Origin: Hydrogenobacter sp.
Lineage (GTDB): Bacteria; Aquificota; Aquificia; Aquificales; Aquificaceae
Reading direction: 5' to 3'
NCBI GenBank assembly: GCA_041287335.1
Contig: JBEULM010000043.1
Coordinates: forward strand, 1-36,523
Length of the DNA: 36,523 nt
Shown in pieces: positions 7,533-14,664 of this stretch; position 1 is the stretch's first letter, and every line of letters starts with the position of its first letter. The notes below the pieces were generated by a model. It was not told the DNA's origin. It made no database searches and was given only the letters and a program-made list of their open reading frames with translations. The position numbers were made by a program, and so were the translations under genes.

Positions 7533-8446
7533 CACTCACCTTTGACTTCCTTTATAGCTGATTTTATGTCTTTATCCGCCTTTTCAAAAACTTCAACAGC
7601 ATCTTTATGGAGGTGTGTTCTGTAAAGTTTTATAAGAGTTTGAATGTTTATGTAACCCACACCTACGCTACCGTCAGGTTTCTCATATATATATATTCTG
7701 CAAGGTGCAAGCGTTCCAAAGTGAGGAAATTCCCTGAGGATCTTTTCCCCATACGTGAGGTTACACGCTAACATAAAAGAGTATTTGGGACTATCCCTTT
7801 TTATATCTTCTACACCCAGTATGTTCATATTTACACCGTCAAGGGATGCCTTAAGAAGGGTTTTTGTGTCTTCAAAACTCACGCCCTTTATGGTGTCGGA
7901 TGTTTCAAAAGATACACCCCTTAACTTTGTCATCAGCTTACTCATCTGCTTTCTATTAGTACGAACAGCTTTTGACTTTCCTAAGCTAGAAAGTACTTGT
8001 CTCAGATCGGAGTAAGTCCTTTTTATGAATCTCCTGTCTTGCGCGGATAGATCTTTTGAAAACTCCATAAGGTAGGGCATTTCGTTGATTGTGGTCATAG
8101 ATACGCTTCCGTTGGGATTTTCATAAACTGCGATGGAGCAGGGAACGAGGTTACTCATGAAGGGGATTCTGACCAAAAGATCTTCCTTTCCTCTTGGATC
8201 ACATGCGAGGATAACCGTGTAGTTGGGAAAGTCCTTAACGCCTCTTGCCTTTATAGCTTCTGATATGGTCAGAAGGCGCAAAACCTTAGTATCCTCTTTC
8301 TCGTTCAGCCTTTGTTTTAGCTCATCCACAACTTGGTTAAAATCCTTTCCGCTGACTGTGTAAGTGCGAAACATGAGGCTTGTTATATCTGCAGGCAGTG
8401 AAAGTGAAGGGAAAATTATAAAAAAGAGAAGGAAGAGCCTCTTCAT
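7532..8446 (-). CDS. Exported protein with two DUF302 domains
   Basis: The 304-aa protein has a signal peptide (MKRLFLLFFIIFPSLSLPA) and two related domains. Each carries a LAC motif followed by PF(M)-x-x-L-x-PC and a YE-(N/K)-P-(N/D)-GSV strand: first near residues 80-115, second near 225-260. This is the DUF302 pattern, a small alpha/beta fold often found in sulfur-oxidation loci. The conserved cysteine in each PC motif may be functional. AAGGAGGTG precedes the ATG. It lies between soxB (three bases away) and the hydrolase gene, so it is probably co-transcribed and periplasmic. The biochemical role is unknown. Confidence 0.85.
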   Translation of the reverse strand: MKRLFLLFFIIFPSLSLPADITSLMFRTYTVSGKDFNQVVDELKQRLNEKEDTKVLRLLTISEAIKARGVKDFPNYTVILACDPRGKEDLLVRIPFMSNLVPCSIAVYENPNGSVSMTTINEMPYLMEFSKDLSAQDRRFIKRTYSDLRQVLSSLGKSKAVRTNRKQMSKLMTKLRGVSFETSDTIKGVSFEDTKTLLKASLDGVNMNILGVEDIKRDSPKYSFMLACNLTYGEKILREFPHFGTLAPCRIYIYEKPDGSVGVGYINIQTLIKLYRTHLHKDAVEVFEKADKDIKSAIKEVKGE

Positions 8447-8449
8447 GCT

Positions 8450-10201
8450 TCACCTCCTTAACATATATTTACCAAAACCTTCTATTGGTGAGGTGTATTT
8501 AGCGTCAAGAACTTTTACGTTGGGTTTGGGATCAACGTATATATTCCTCTTTTTTCTCACGTAGTCTATGATGATGTCATAAACCGGAACAGGTTTTACA
8601 TCTGGAAGTAAGGTTTCTGGTGGTGGTGTGGGTCCACCGTAGACAGCTACAAGATACTCCTTTTTAGGATCAAGTTCCTTTCCTTTTATCCAAGCCCTTT
8701 TTATTCTCTGCCCCTGTTTTGCCCCTATCTCTATCTCGTACTCAACGCCGTAAAGCCTTGACATATCCCCACCTTGCTGATAGAAGGGATCTGGATTGAA
8801 AACGTTGTCAGCTACATCTTCCCATACAGCTTTCAACTGTTCACCTGTCCTTTTCATGACGTAAACGTTAGGATACGTTATCGCTGTAAAGTCGTATATG
8901 TGATCTACGGTTATTTTCTGTCCTGGCAGTATTGTGGTACCCCACCTATAGCCGGGGGAGGTAACTACGTCAACCCCATGATAATAGTCCGCTATTGCCA
9001 TACCCGCAAGTCTGTCAAAGGTGCTAAAGAAGGTATCTCTCTTATATATGAGAACTTCCGCCACGCCTATTTCTTCTGAGAGCCTCCCTTCATAAGGCTT
9101 ATACCACTTGTCTATAAGCTCTTTTGTCTCCCTATCCGCAGGTATTAAGTTGCTGGCAACAGGTATGAGTTTGAATCTGTAATCTCTTATCTTTCCATTT
9201 TTTATATCAAGGTCAAGCCTTCCTACGTATTTGCCATGAGAGCCAGCTATGACTATCATGGTATTTCCTACAAAGTAAGGTTTTGGCGTCACATCGTGCG
9301 TATGTCCTGAGATGATGATATCTATACCTTTTACCTTCTTCGCCAGAGCTATGTCAAGAGGCAGTCCGTCATGAGAGAGTAGGATCACCACATCCACTTT
9401 ATGTTTGTTTCTCAGTTCATCCACGAACTTCTGCATCTGTTCATCTCTTATGCCAAAGCTCCAGCCTTCAACAAATTCTCTCGGGTTTGCTATGGGTGTG
9501 AAGGGAAAAGAGTTTCCTATAATGCCGAGCTTTACGCCACCTACCTCTCTTATGGAATAAGGCTTGAAGATGAGGTCTCCAAAGTCCGCATCTACCACGT
9601 TCTGTGATATAAACTCAGCTTTAAGCTCTTTAAGTCTCTGCAAAAACTTTTCTTTTCCGAGAGTGAAATCCCAGTGCGCAACCATAAGGTCATAGCCCGT
9701 GTGATTCATCCAGTCAACCAGAGCCTTACCGTCGGTAAAGAGTCCTATGGCTGTTGTTACCCATGTGTCGCCTCCATCAAGAACAAGTACTTTGTCTCTT
9801 CCCCTTTCACTGATAATAGATTTTATTATCCAGGTGATGTGTTCTCCACCCCCCATTTTGCCGAATTTTTTGGCGAGTTCTGGAAAGTTAACACAGCTTG
9901 CAAAGTAAGCTTCAAGAGTGTTAGGTTTTATTTTGTACATCCTAAGGAAGTCTTTACCCGCAACGTATCCAGGAAGCCCCTCAAGTCCTTTTGGAGGAAC
10001 CAAGTTTACAGGTTCAGAAAAGTAAAGGGGTCTCAAATGAGCATGAAGATCTGTGGTAAAGACAAGGGTAACATTACCGAGACTTTTGAAGGACATAAGA
10101 TCTTGTGCGCTCATCCTGGCAAGTGCGGAAACGGGATCCACACTTAGGTAAGCTCCAGTTACTATGGCAAGTTCCAAAAAGTCCCTTCTCGTCAATTGCA
10201 T
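8450..10201 (-). CDS. soxB: SoxB, sulfate thiohydrolase
   Basis: SoxB hydrolyses SoxY-bound thiosulfonate to release sulfate in the periplasmic Sox pathway. The 583-aa protein has a Tat signal (TRRDFLE at residues 4-10) and the 5'-nucleotidase/metallophosphoesterase metal ligands: D51-x-H53 (TTDLHAH), D145 (LDGGDTW), H176 (AHWDFT, the SoxB version of the GNHE motif), H277 (SHDG) and H300-x-H302 (SGHTHD). The ATG at 10201 is preferred to the adjacent GTG at 10204, because AGGAGG lies six bases from the ATG. A GC-rich hairpin separates it from soxX. Confidence 0.96.
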   Translation of the reverse strand: MQLTRRDFLELAIVTGAYLSVDPVSALARMSAQDLMSFKSLGNVTLVFTTDLHAHLRPLYFSEPVNLVPPKGLEGLPGYVAGKDFLRMYKIKPNTLEAYFASCVNFPELAKKFGKMGGGEHITWIIKSIISERGRDKVLVLDGGDTWVTTAIGLFTDGKALVDWMNHTGYDLMVAHWDFTLGKEKFLQRLKELKAEFISQNVVDADFGDLIFKPYSIREVGGVKLGIIGNSFPFTPIANPREFVEGWSFGIRDEQMQKFVDELRNKHKVDVVILLSHDGLPLDIALAKKVKGIDIIISGHTHDVTPKPYFVGNTMIVIAGSHGKYVGRLDLDIKNGKIRDYRFKLIPVASNLIPADRETKELIDKWYKPYEGRLSEEIGVAEVLIYKRDTFFSTFDRLAGMAIADYYHGVDVVTSPGYRWGTTILPGQKITVDHIYDFTAITYPNVYVMKRTGEQLKAVWEDVADNVFNPDPFYQQGGDMSRLYGVEYEIEIGAKQGQRIKRAWIKGKELDPKKEYLVAVYGGPTPPPETLLPDVKPVPVYDIIIDYVRKKRNIYVDPKPNVKVLDAKYTSPIEGFGKYMLRR

Positions 10202-10217
10202 CACTAACCTCCTAAAA

Positions 10218-10235
10218 GGGTGGGGAAACCCACCC
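10218..10235 (-). terminator. Hairpin plus short U-run between soxX and soxB
   Basis: A perfect 7-bp stem GGGTGGG/CCCACCC with a 4-nt loop fills most of the 37-nt soxX-soxB gap. On the transcribed (minus) strand it is followed by TTTT and then the soxB Shine-Dalgarno AGGAGG. It looks like a leaky intrinsic terminator, or an mRNA-stability or processing hairpin setting the ratio of soxB to soxYZAAX. The U-run is only four long, so full termination is unlikely. Confidence 0.55.
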
Positions 10236-10238
10236 AGA

Positions 10239-10802
10239 TTACTTATTAACGGGAGACTCTGGACTGTGCAGGTAAGCTACTATATCAGCTATCTCTTGAG
10301 GTGTTAGTATGTCATGAACTCCCGCTCTATACATGATACTGCAGGGGACATAAGCCCAAGAATTGTAAATTTTCTCATAAGTGTATTTGACATCATGTTG
10401 TCTTTGACCGTAATGTCTCAAGACAGGTCCTATATTTCCGCAGGCAAGCTCTTTCGGATCTGCACAGTGGCAGGCATAGCAGTTACCCTTCCTCGGATTT
10501 GAAAAAAGCTGTTCTCCCTTTTTCCAATCCCCCACCAATTTTCCATCTGGAGGGTATTTTATAAGTCTCTTCTGCTCCTGAAAAAACTTTTCTACCATGT
10601 CTGCAGAAACAGTTCCCTGAGGGTTAGAGCAGAGCTTTTGCCCTTCGTCTTGCTTTATGTCATCTTCAAAGGTATGCCTTTTTTCCTCTACCTTAGCTTG
10701 AGGTACGCTTTTAGGTACTTCCGCAGGTTTAGGTTTTTCCTTCTGAGCTGGTGCGCAGGCAAAAACAACCAAGCTTCCCAAAAGGACAAAGTATTTTTTC
10801 AT
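10239..10802 (-). CDS. soxX: SoxX, c-type cytochrome, predicted lipoprotein
   Basis: SoxX is the monohaem partner of SoxA and passes electrons from thiosulfate loading on to a cytochrome. The haem motif is C108-YA-C111-H112, and M157 (SIMYRAG) is the likely axial ligand, followed by the LTPQEIADIVAYL helix. Residues 1-16 (MKKYFVLLGSLVVFAC) form a lipobox with Cys16, so the protein should be membrane-anchored. A Pro/Lys-rich linker separates this from the haem domain. Extra cysteines (58, 113, 121, 154) could form disulfides. The ATG at 10802 follows GGAGGG; the open frame starts 24 nt earlier and overlaps soxA. Product 187 aa. Confidence 0.88.
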   Translation of the reverse strand: MKKYFVLLGSLVVFACAPAQKEKPKPAEVPKSVPQAKVEEKRHTFEDDIKQDEGQKLCSNPQGTVSADMVEKFFQEQKRLIKYPPDGKLVGDWKKGEQLFSNPRKGNCYACHCADPKELACGNIGPVLRHYGQRQHDVKYTYEKIYNSWAYVPCSIMYRAGVHDILTPQEIADIVAYLHSPESPVNK

Positions 10803-10815
10803 CTTTATACCCTCC

Positions 10816-11595
10816 TTATCTAACAAATCCCGGCGTTTCTATGATGCCACCATTTGATTCGTAAGCCATGTAAAGGCTAAGTGCTACGGTTGCCCAAGAA
10901 AAGTGAGGTGGGGGTGTTACTCTTATTTGGTTATAGCATCCTCTTATTCTGTCTTCCATTGTCCAAAGCTGGTCGTTGGAGAACCTGTAAGCAGGCCAGT
11001 GAGTGGATACTTTATCTTCCTTAACTTTTGCAAGGGTCTGAAGCCTTATTCTGTAGCCTCCAAAAGTATCATGGCATACAGCACAGGAGAAGTCCATTTT
11101 ACCTACTCTTGCATACCAGAGTTCTCTGCCCTTCTGGTACATCTCTTTCTCTTTTGGATTGTCAAGTTTTACATCCATCTTCATACCATTGGAGAGGGTA
11201 GCTACATAGGTGGCTATGCTCTTAAAGTTTATGTCGTGCTTTACATCCTTCACACCCATATACTTCTCCATGCAGTACTTTATCCTGCTGTCAAGGTCTG
11301 CCACGCTATCCATATCCTTGTAGTATCTTGGCATGTGTGCGTATGCTCCCCTGAGATACCTCCCATCCTGTCCGTGACACGAAGCACAGGATTTCCCTTG
11401 AGTTCCCATAGGTTTGTTAAACATGTCTCTCCCCTGCTCTGCATAAACATCTCCGGGAAGTATGCCCATTTCCTTGAGCAACATCTCCTTTTGCCTTTTC
11501 ACTTCTTCCGCCGGATTCTCCTGCTGTGCCAAAGCATAGAGGGTCACGCCCCCCACAGCTCCCAGGACCAGCGGTAACAACCAGAGTTTTCTCAT
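10816..11595 (-). CDS. soxA: SoxA, dihaem cytochrome, downstream copy
   Basis: SoxA is the catalytic cytochrome of SoxAX, which joins thiosulfate to the SoxY cysteine. This 259-aa copy has a signal peptide (residues 1-23), haem 1 at C70/C73/H74 (CASCH) with C108 as likely axial ligand, haem 2 at C171/C174/H175 (CAVCH), and the active-site cysteine C220 in MEDRIRGC after the conserved HWPAYR. It follows a nearly identical soxA by 18 nt. The two differ in the signal peptide, in residues 177-191 beside haem 2, and in the C-terminus (here ending IIETPGFVR). AAGGAGGG precedes the ATG. A double copy may give isoforms with different redox or partner properties. Confidence 0.95.
   Translation of the reverse strand: MRKLWLLPLVLGAVGGVTLYALAQQENPAEEVKRQKEMLLKEMGILPGDVYAEQGRDMFNKPMGTQGKSCASCHGQDGRYLRGAYAHMPRYYKDMDSVADLDSRIKYCMEKYMGVKDVKHDINFKSIATYVATLSNGMKMDVKLDNPKEKEMYQKGRELWYARVGKMDFSCAVCHDTFGGYRIRLQTLAKVKEDKVSTHWPAYRFSNDQLWTMEDRIRGCYNQIRVTPPPHFSWATVALSLYMAYESNGGIIETPGFVR
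11069..11538 (-). repeat. Near-identical soxA block, copy 1
   Basis: This stretch matches 11867-12336 at an offset of exactly 798 bp with no gaps; I count about six substitutions in roughly 470 bp. A second identical block of 83 bp is 10937-11019 versus 11735-11817. Between and outside these blocks the two genes differ strongly, a mosaic typical of gene conversion. Confidence 0.93.
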
Positions 11596-11613
11596 GTCTT
11601 TACCCTCCTTTTT

Positions 11614-12375
11614 TCAGTAGATAAAGCCGGGAACCCTAACTACACCTCCCTTTGCTTTGTAAGCCATGTACAAATTCAGAGCGATCACAGCCCAATGGAA
11701 ATGCTCCGGCGGAATAACTCTCATCTCACTAAAACATCCTCTTATTCTGTCTTCCATTGTCCAAAGCTGGTCGTTGGAGAACCTGTAAGCAGGCCAGTGA
11801 GTGGATACTTTATCTTCTTTTACAGCAACTACCGTCTGCAAGAAAACCCTTTTGCCTGTTTCTTTGTCATGGCATACAGCACAAGAGAAGTCCATTTTAC
11901 CTACTCTTGCATACCAGAGTTCTCTGCCCTTCTGGTACATCTCTTTCTCTTTTGGATTGTCAAGTTTTACATCCATCTTCATACCATTGGAGAGGGTAGC
12001 TACATAGGTGGCTATGCTCTTGAAGTTTATGTCGTGCTTTACATCCTTCACACCCATATACTTCTCCATGCAGTACTTTATCCTGCTGTCAAGGTCTGCC
12101 ACGCTATCCATATCCTTGTAGTATCTTGGCATGTGTGCGTATGCTCCCCTGAGATACCTCCCGTCCTGTCCGTGACACGAAGCACAGGATTTCCCTTGAG
12201 TTCCCATAGGTTTGTTAAACATGTCTCTCCCCTGCTCTGCATAAACATCTCCGGGAAGTATACCCATTTCCTTGAGTAACATCTCCTTTTGCCTTTTCAC
12301 TTCTTCCGCCGGATTCTCCTGCTGTGCCAAAGCGTAAAATACCCCTATAAAAATAAATACTACCCACTTCCCCAT
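11614..12375 (-). CDS. soxA: SoxA, dihaem cytochrome, upstream copy
   Basis: Second SoxA in tandem, 253 aa. Signal peptide residues 1-17 (MGKWVVFIFIGVFYALA), then a mature sequence almost identical to the neighbouring copy: haem 1 C64/C67/H68, C102, haem 2 C165/C168/H169, active-site C214 in MEDRIRGC. It differs in the segment after haem 2 (KETGKRVFLQTVVAV) and in the C-terminus (VVRVPGFIY). It starts 15 nt after soxZ and has only a weak Shine-Dalgarno (AGGAA), so it may be less strongly translated than its twin. Which copy pairs with SoxX cannot be told from sequence. Confidence 0.95.
   Translation of the reverse strand: MGKWVVFIFIGVFYALAQQENPAEEVKRQKEMLLKEMGILPGDVYAEQGRDMFNKPMGTQGKSCASCHGQDGRYLRGAYAHMPRYYKDMDSVADLDSRIKYCMEKYMGVKDVKHDINFKSIATYVATLSNGMKMDVKLDNPKEKEMYQKGRELWYARVGKMDFSCAVCHDKETGKRVFLQTVVAVKEDKVSTHWPAYRFSNDQLWTMEDRIRGCFSEMRVIPPEHFHWAVIALNLYMAYKAKGGVVRVPGFIY
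11867..12336 (-). repeat. Near-identical soxA block, copy 2
   Basis: Partner of 11069-11538. The identity begins almost exactly at the signal-peptide cleavage region (ALAQQENPA) and ends just after the haem 2 motif, so the converted tract covers the mature N-terminal half and both haem sites while leaving the signal peptides distinct. Confidence 0.93.
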
Positions 12376-12390
12376 GGTACTGATTTCCTA

Positions 12391-12720
12391 TTAAACTACC
12401 CTTATCTCTGCGGTCTTTTCCCATTTTCCTCCCTTGTTATCCTCATAACTGATCTTGACTATACCGCTTTCGTCAACCTTTAGAGTCAAACCTATGAAAG
12501 GATTGGCGCTCACCCCACCACCCATATCAATCACTGAGACAGTTTTGTCATTAAAGAGGAGTTCAAGCTTTGTCAGGTGATAGGCGGGTATAAGCTGTCC
12601 CGTTTGGGGATCTTTCCTCGTCCCCGGTTCCATAGGATGGGTGATAACCATCTGTACCTTTACTATCTCTCCCTTCTTGGCTTCCTTTGGAACTCTGAGT
12701 ATACCAGCTCCTACAGCCAT
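12391..12720 (-). CDS. soxZ: SoxZ, sulfur-carrier complex subunit
   Basis: SoxZ is the immunoglobulin-like partner of SoxY that presents the carrier to the Sox enzymes. The 109-aa protein has the family pattern: an ITHPMEPGTRKD segment (residues 27-38), Y/HLTKLELLFNDK, and SANPFIGLTLKV. It lacks its own signal peptide, as is usual, and should be exported with SoxY through the Tat system. The ATG has GGAGGT upstream. It lies 33 nt after soxY and 15 nt before the first soxA. Confidence 0.95.
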   Translation of the reverse strand: MAVGAGILRVPKEAKKGEIVKVQMVITHPMEPGTRKDPQTGQLIPAYHLTKLELLFNDKTVSVIDMGGGVSANPFIGLTLKVDESGIVKISYEDNKGGKWEKTAEIRVV

Positions 12721-12753
12721 ATTTAACCTCCTTTTTAAAGTTTTAATCTCAGG

Positions 12754-13200
12754 TTAACCACAACCACCAACAGTTACCTTGACCTCCTTTGTAGCCATCA
12801 GGTAAGAGCCGTCCTTTAGCTTGAGTATGGCCCTCACGTTAGAAGTTTGACCCATTTTGATCCTCGTAGCAAAGTAAACCTTTCCGTTCATTGGTGTGAG
12901 CTTTACGTCAGTTATCCATGGACTTGGGTTATTGTCAACGAATATCCATATGCTATCTACCTTATCTACAGGTATGTCCGATTCTACGGAAACAGGTACA
13001 TTAGCTCCAGACTCTGCTATGGTAGGTGCTTGAAGCTTAACATCTGAAGATTCCTTGATCTGAGAAAGGTTAACGCCCAATCTTTTCTGGATATCCTCTT
13101 CCAGCTTGGATGCAGCTAAGGATGGCTTAAATAAACCTGGCGCAAGTGTCAAGCTCGCAACCGAAACAGCTGATAGCAGTAAAAACTTTCTTCTGTCCAT
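12754..13200 (-). CDS. soxY: SoxY, sulfur-carrier protein
   Basis: SoxY carries pathway intermediates covalently on a C-terminal cysteine. The 148-aa protein has a Tat signal (DRRKFLLLSAVSVAS at residues 2-16) and an immunoglobulin-like domain. It ends VTVGGCG, so the carrier Cys147 is followed by one glycine instead of the two in the commonly described GGCGG arm. AAGGAGGTG precedes the ATG. It begins the core sox run Y-Z-A-A-X-B. Confidence 0.95.
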   Translation of the reverse strand: MDRRKFLLLSAVSVASLTLAPGLFKPSLAASKLEEDIQKRLGVNLSQIKESSDVKLQAPTIAESGANVPVSVESDIPVDKVDSIWIFVDNNPSPWITDVKLTPMNGKVYFATRIKMGQTSNVRAILKLKDGSYLMATKEVKVTVGGCG

Positions 13201-13219
13201 CTTTACACCTCCTTAAAAA

Positions 13220-13250
13220 ATTTTACCAAATAAAATATATTTGCTGACAA
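13220..13250 (-). promoter_or_regulatory. Weak candidate promoter upstream of soxY
   Basis: On the minus strand TTGTCA (13245-13250) and TAAAAT (13220-13225) are separated by 19 nt in an AT-rich 76-nt gap between the thioredoxin gene and soxY. The spacing is longer than ideal, so this is only a candidate internal start for the sox run. Confidence 0.25.
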
Positions 13251-13276
13251 GCCCTTACTTTTTCTCCCTTGATTTA

Positions 13277-13687
13277 TCAGCACTTTTTTATGTTTGATTT
13301 TTCGCAAACCTTCAATAAAAGGTTTATGAAATCTTCCTTTGTTTTACTGCCAAAGGCTACACCTAAGACACTATTACGATCAGGGTCGTAAAATACGAAG
13401 GTGGGTGTACCAAAAACGTTAAAATGCTTTGCCCACACCATACCTGTTTGAGAATAGGTATCTAAAGATATTACCACAAATCTATCCATATACTTGGAAA
13501 CCCTCTCGTCACCAAAGACAAAGGTTTCCATCTGGAGGCAGTAGGGACAATGTTCCGAATGGAAGTAAAACATAACGGGTTTATGCTCCTTTTTTGCCTC
13601 TTCAAGCCCTCTGATCGGATCGCTCCACCACTCTCCCGCCCTTGCAAAGCTTATCAAGAGCGCAACTATGAAAAGCAACTTCTTCAT
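13277..13687 (-). CDS. Periplasmic thioredoxin-like protein (SoxW-like)
   Basis: The 136-aa protein has a signal peptide (MKKLLFIVALLISFARA) and a thioredoxin fold with active site C47-PY-C50 (SEHCPYC) and a cis-Pro loop (FGTPTF). Periplasmic thioredoxins of this kind in sox clusters (SoxW) are thought to keep SoxY or other Sox cysteines reduced; the function here is inferred from position. It is the first gene of the sox direction. No Shine-Dalgarno is visible, and TATAAC lies exactly six bases before the ATG, suggesting leaderless transcription. Two further cysteines lie at the C-terminus (KVCEKSNIKKC). Confidence 0.85.
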   Translation of the reverse strand: MKKLLFIVALLISFARAGEWWSDPIRGLEEAKKEHKPVMFYFHSEHCPYCLQMETFVFGDERVSKYMDRFVVISLDTYSQTGMVWAKHFNVFGTPTFVFYDPDRNSVLGVAFGSKTKEDFINLLLKVCEKSNIKKC

Positions 13688-13693
13688 ACTTGA

Positions 13694-13699
13694 GTTATA
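13694..13699 (-). promoter_or_regulatory. Putative -10 for leaderless start of the sox-linked thioredoxin gene
   Basis: TATAAC on the minus strand ends six bases before the ATG at 13687, so the expected start is the A of the ATG. There is no Shine-Dalgarno between. The 107-nt gap to ricT is AT-rich and must hold promoters for both directions. Confidence 0.4.
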
Positions 13700-13794
13700 T
13701 TAATTCAGAAGAATGATTTATGCCATAAATGTTGCTTATGAAACTATAAGTTATAAAAATATTAGAATGAAGAAGAAAAATGGAGGTAACAATC

Positions 13795-14664
13795 ATGTCT
13801 TACGTAAAGGCAAGATTCCATGATACAGGAAAGATCCTTCAGGTTGATGGTGTATGGGACGATGATATAAATAGGAACGATCTTATAGTAGTCAGCTCGG
13901 AAAAGGGTGAAGAGATCGTCAAAGTGCTTGGTGTATCAAAAGAGCCATCACAGATGAAGGCAACCTTTTTGAGAAAGGCGAAAGATGAAGACATAAAGAA
14001 AATGGAAGAGAACATGGAAAAGGCGGAGAGTTTTTATACTCTTTGCAAAGAAAAGATAGTACAGCACGGACTTGATATGAAGCTTATAAAGGTGTATATA
14101 CCTTTGGATGCCAATAAGGTATTCTTCTATTACACATCTGATCAGAGAGTTGACTTTAGAAACCTCGTTAAGGATCTCGCAAAGGTCATAAAGAAGAGAA
14201 TAGAGATGAGACAGATAGGTGTGAGGGATGCGGTACAGATGACGGGTTGGATAGGTGCGTGTGGTGAAGTGCCTTGCTGTGTAAAATTTTCTGAGAACTT
14301 TGAATCCATATCTTTAAAAGATATAGAAGAGCAGAATCTGCCACTTTCACCTACAAAGTTTACCGGTCCTTGTGGAAGGCTTATGTGTTGTCTTGCTTAC
14401 GAAAGGGACAATTATATTGTTAAGAATCTCTTTCCTGAGGTAGGGACACAGCTGTGCTTTAAAGGTAGAACATATAAACTCCTATACGTAGATCCGCCAA
14501 GCTCAAAAGTGCTTTTAGAAGCGGATGGGAAAAAAGAAGAGTTAAATATGGAACTTCTCTTGCCGTACGGATACGAAAAAGCTCTCAAGCACTGCAAAAG
14601 CTGTGGATTCTGTTGCAGGAGGGCATACAAAGAAGATGAGGCTTTTATCAACACACAGGAGTGA
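13795..14664 (+). CDS. ricT: PSP1-domain protein, RicT/YaaT family
   Basis: RicT (YaaT) belongs to the PSP1 family; in Bacillus it forms an Fe-S complex with RicA and RicF affecting RNA maturation, and its role in Aquificales is not established. The 289-aa protein has the family cysteine motifs CGEVPCC (about residue 155) and CGRLMCC (about 195), plus a C-terminal cluster HCKSCGFCC. The ATG at 13795 is chosen because GGAGGT (13782-13787) lies seven bases upstream; an in-frame ATG at 13780 overlaps that Shine-Dalgarno. The 3' end overlaps the next gene by 29 nt. Confidence 0.85.
   Translation: MSYVKARFHDTGKILQVDGVWDDDINRNDLIVVSSEKGEEIVKVLGVSKEPSQMKATFLRKAKDEDIKKMEENMEKAESFYTLCKEKIVQHGLDMKLIKVYIPLDANKVFFYYTSDQRVDFRNLVKDLAKVIKKRIEMRQIGVRDAVQMTGWIGACGEVPCCVKFSENFESISLKDIEEQNLPLSPTKFTGPCGRLMCCLAYERDNYIVKNLFPEVGTQLCFKGRTYKLLYVDPPSSKVLLEADGKKEELNMELLLPYGYEKALKHCKSCGFCCRRAYKEDEAFINTQE

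Noticed and set aside
9674-10147. 157-codon plus-strand frame inside soxB
   Set aside because: Antisense shadow of a well-supported soxB; no start signal or recognisable domain.
10903-12279. Long plus-strand open frames (224 and 194 codons) opposite the soxA pair
   Set aside because: They are similar to each other only because they mirror the duplicated soxA DNA; the cytochrome frames have signal peptides, haem motifs and ribosome-binding sites.
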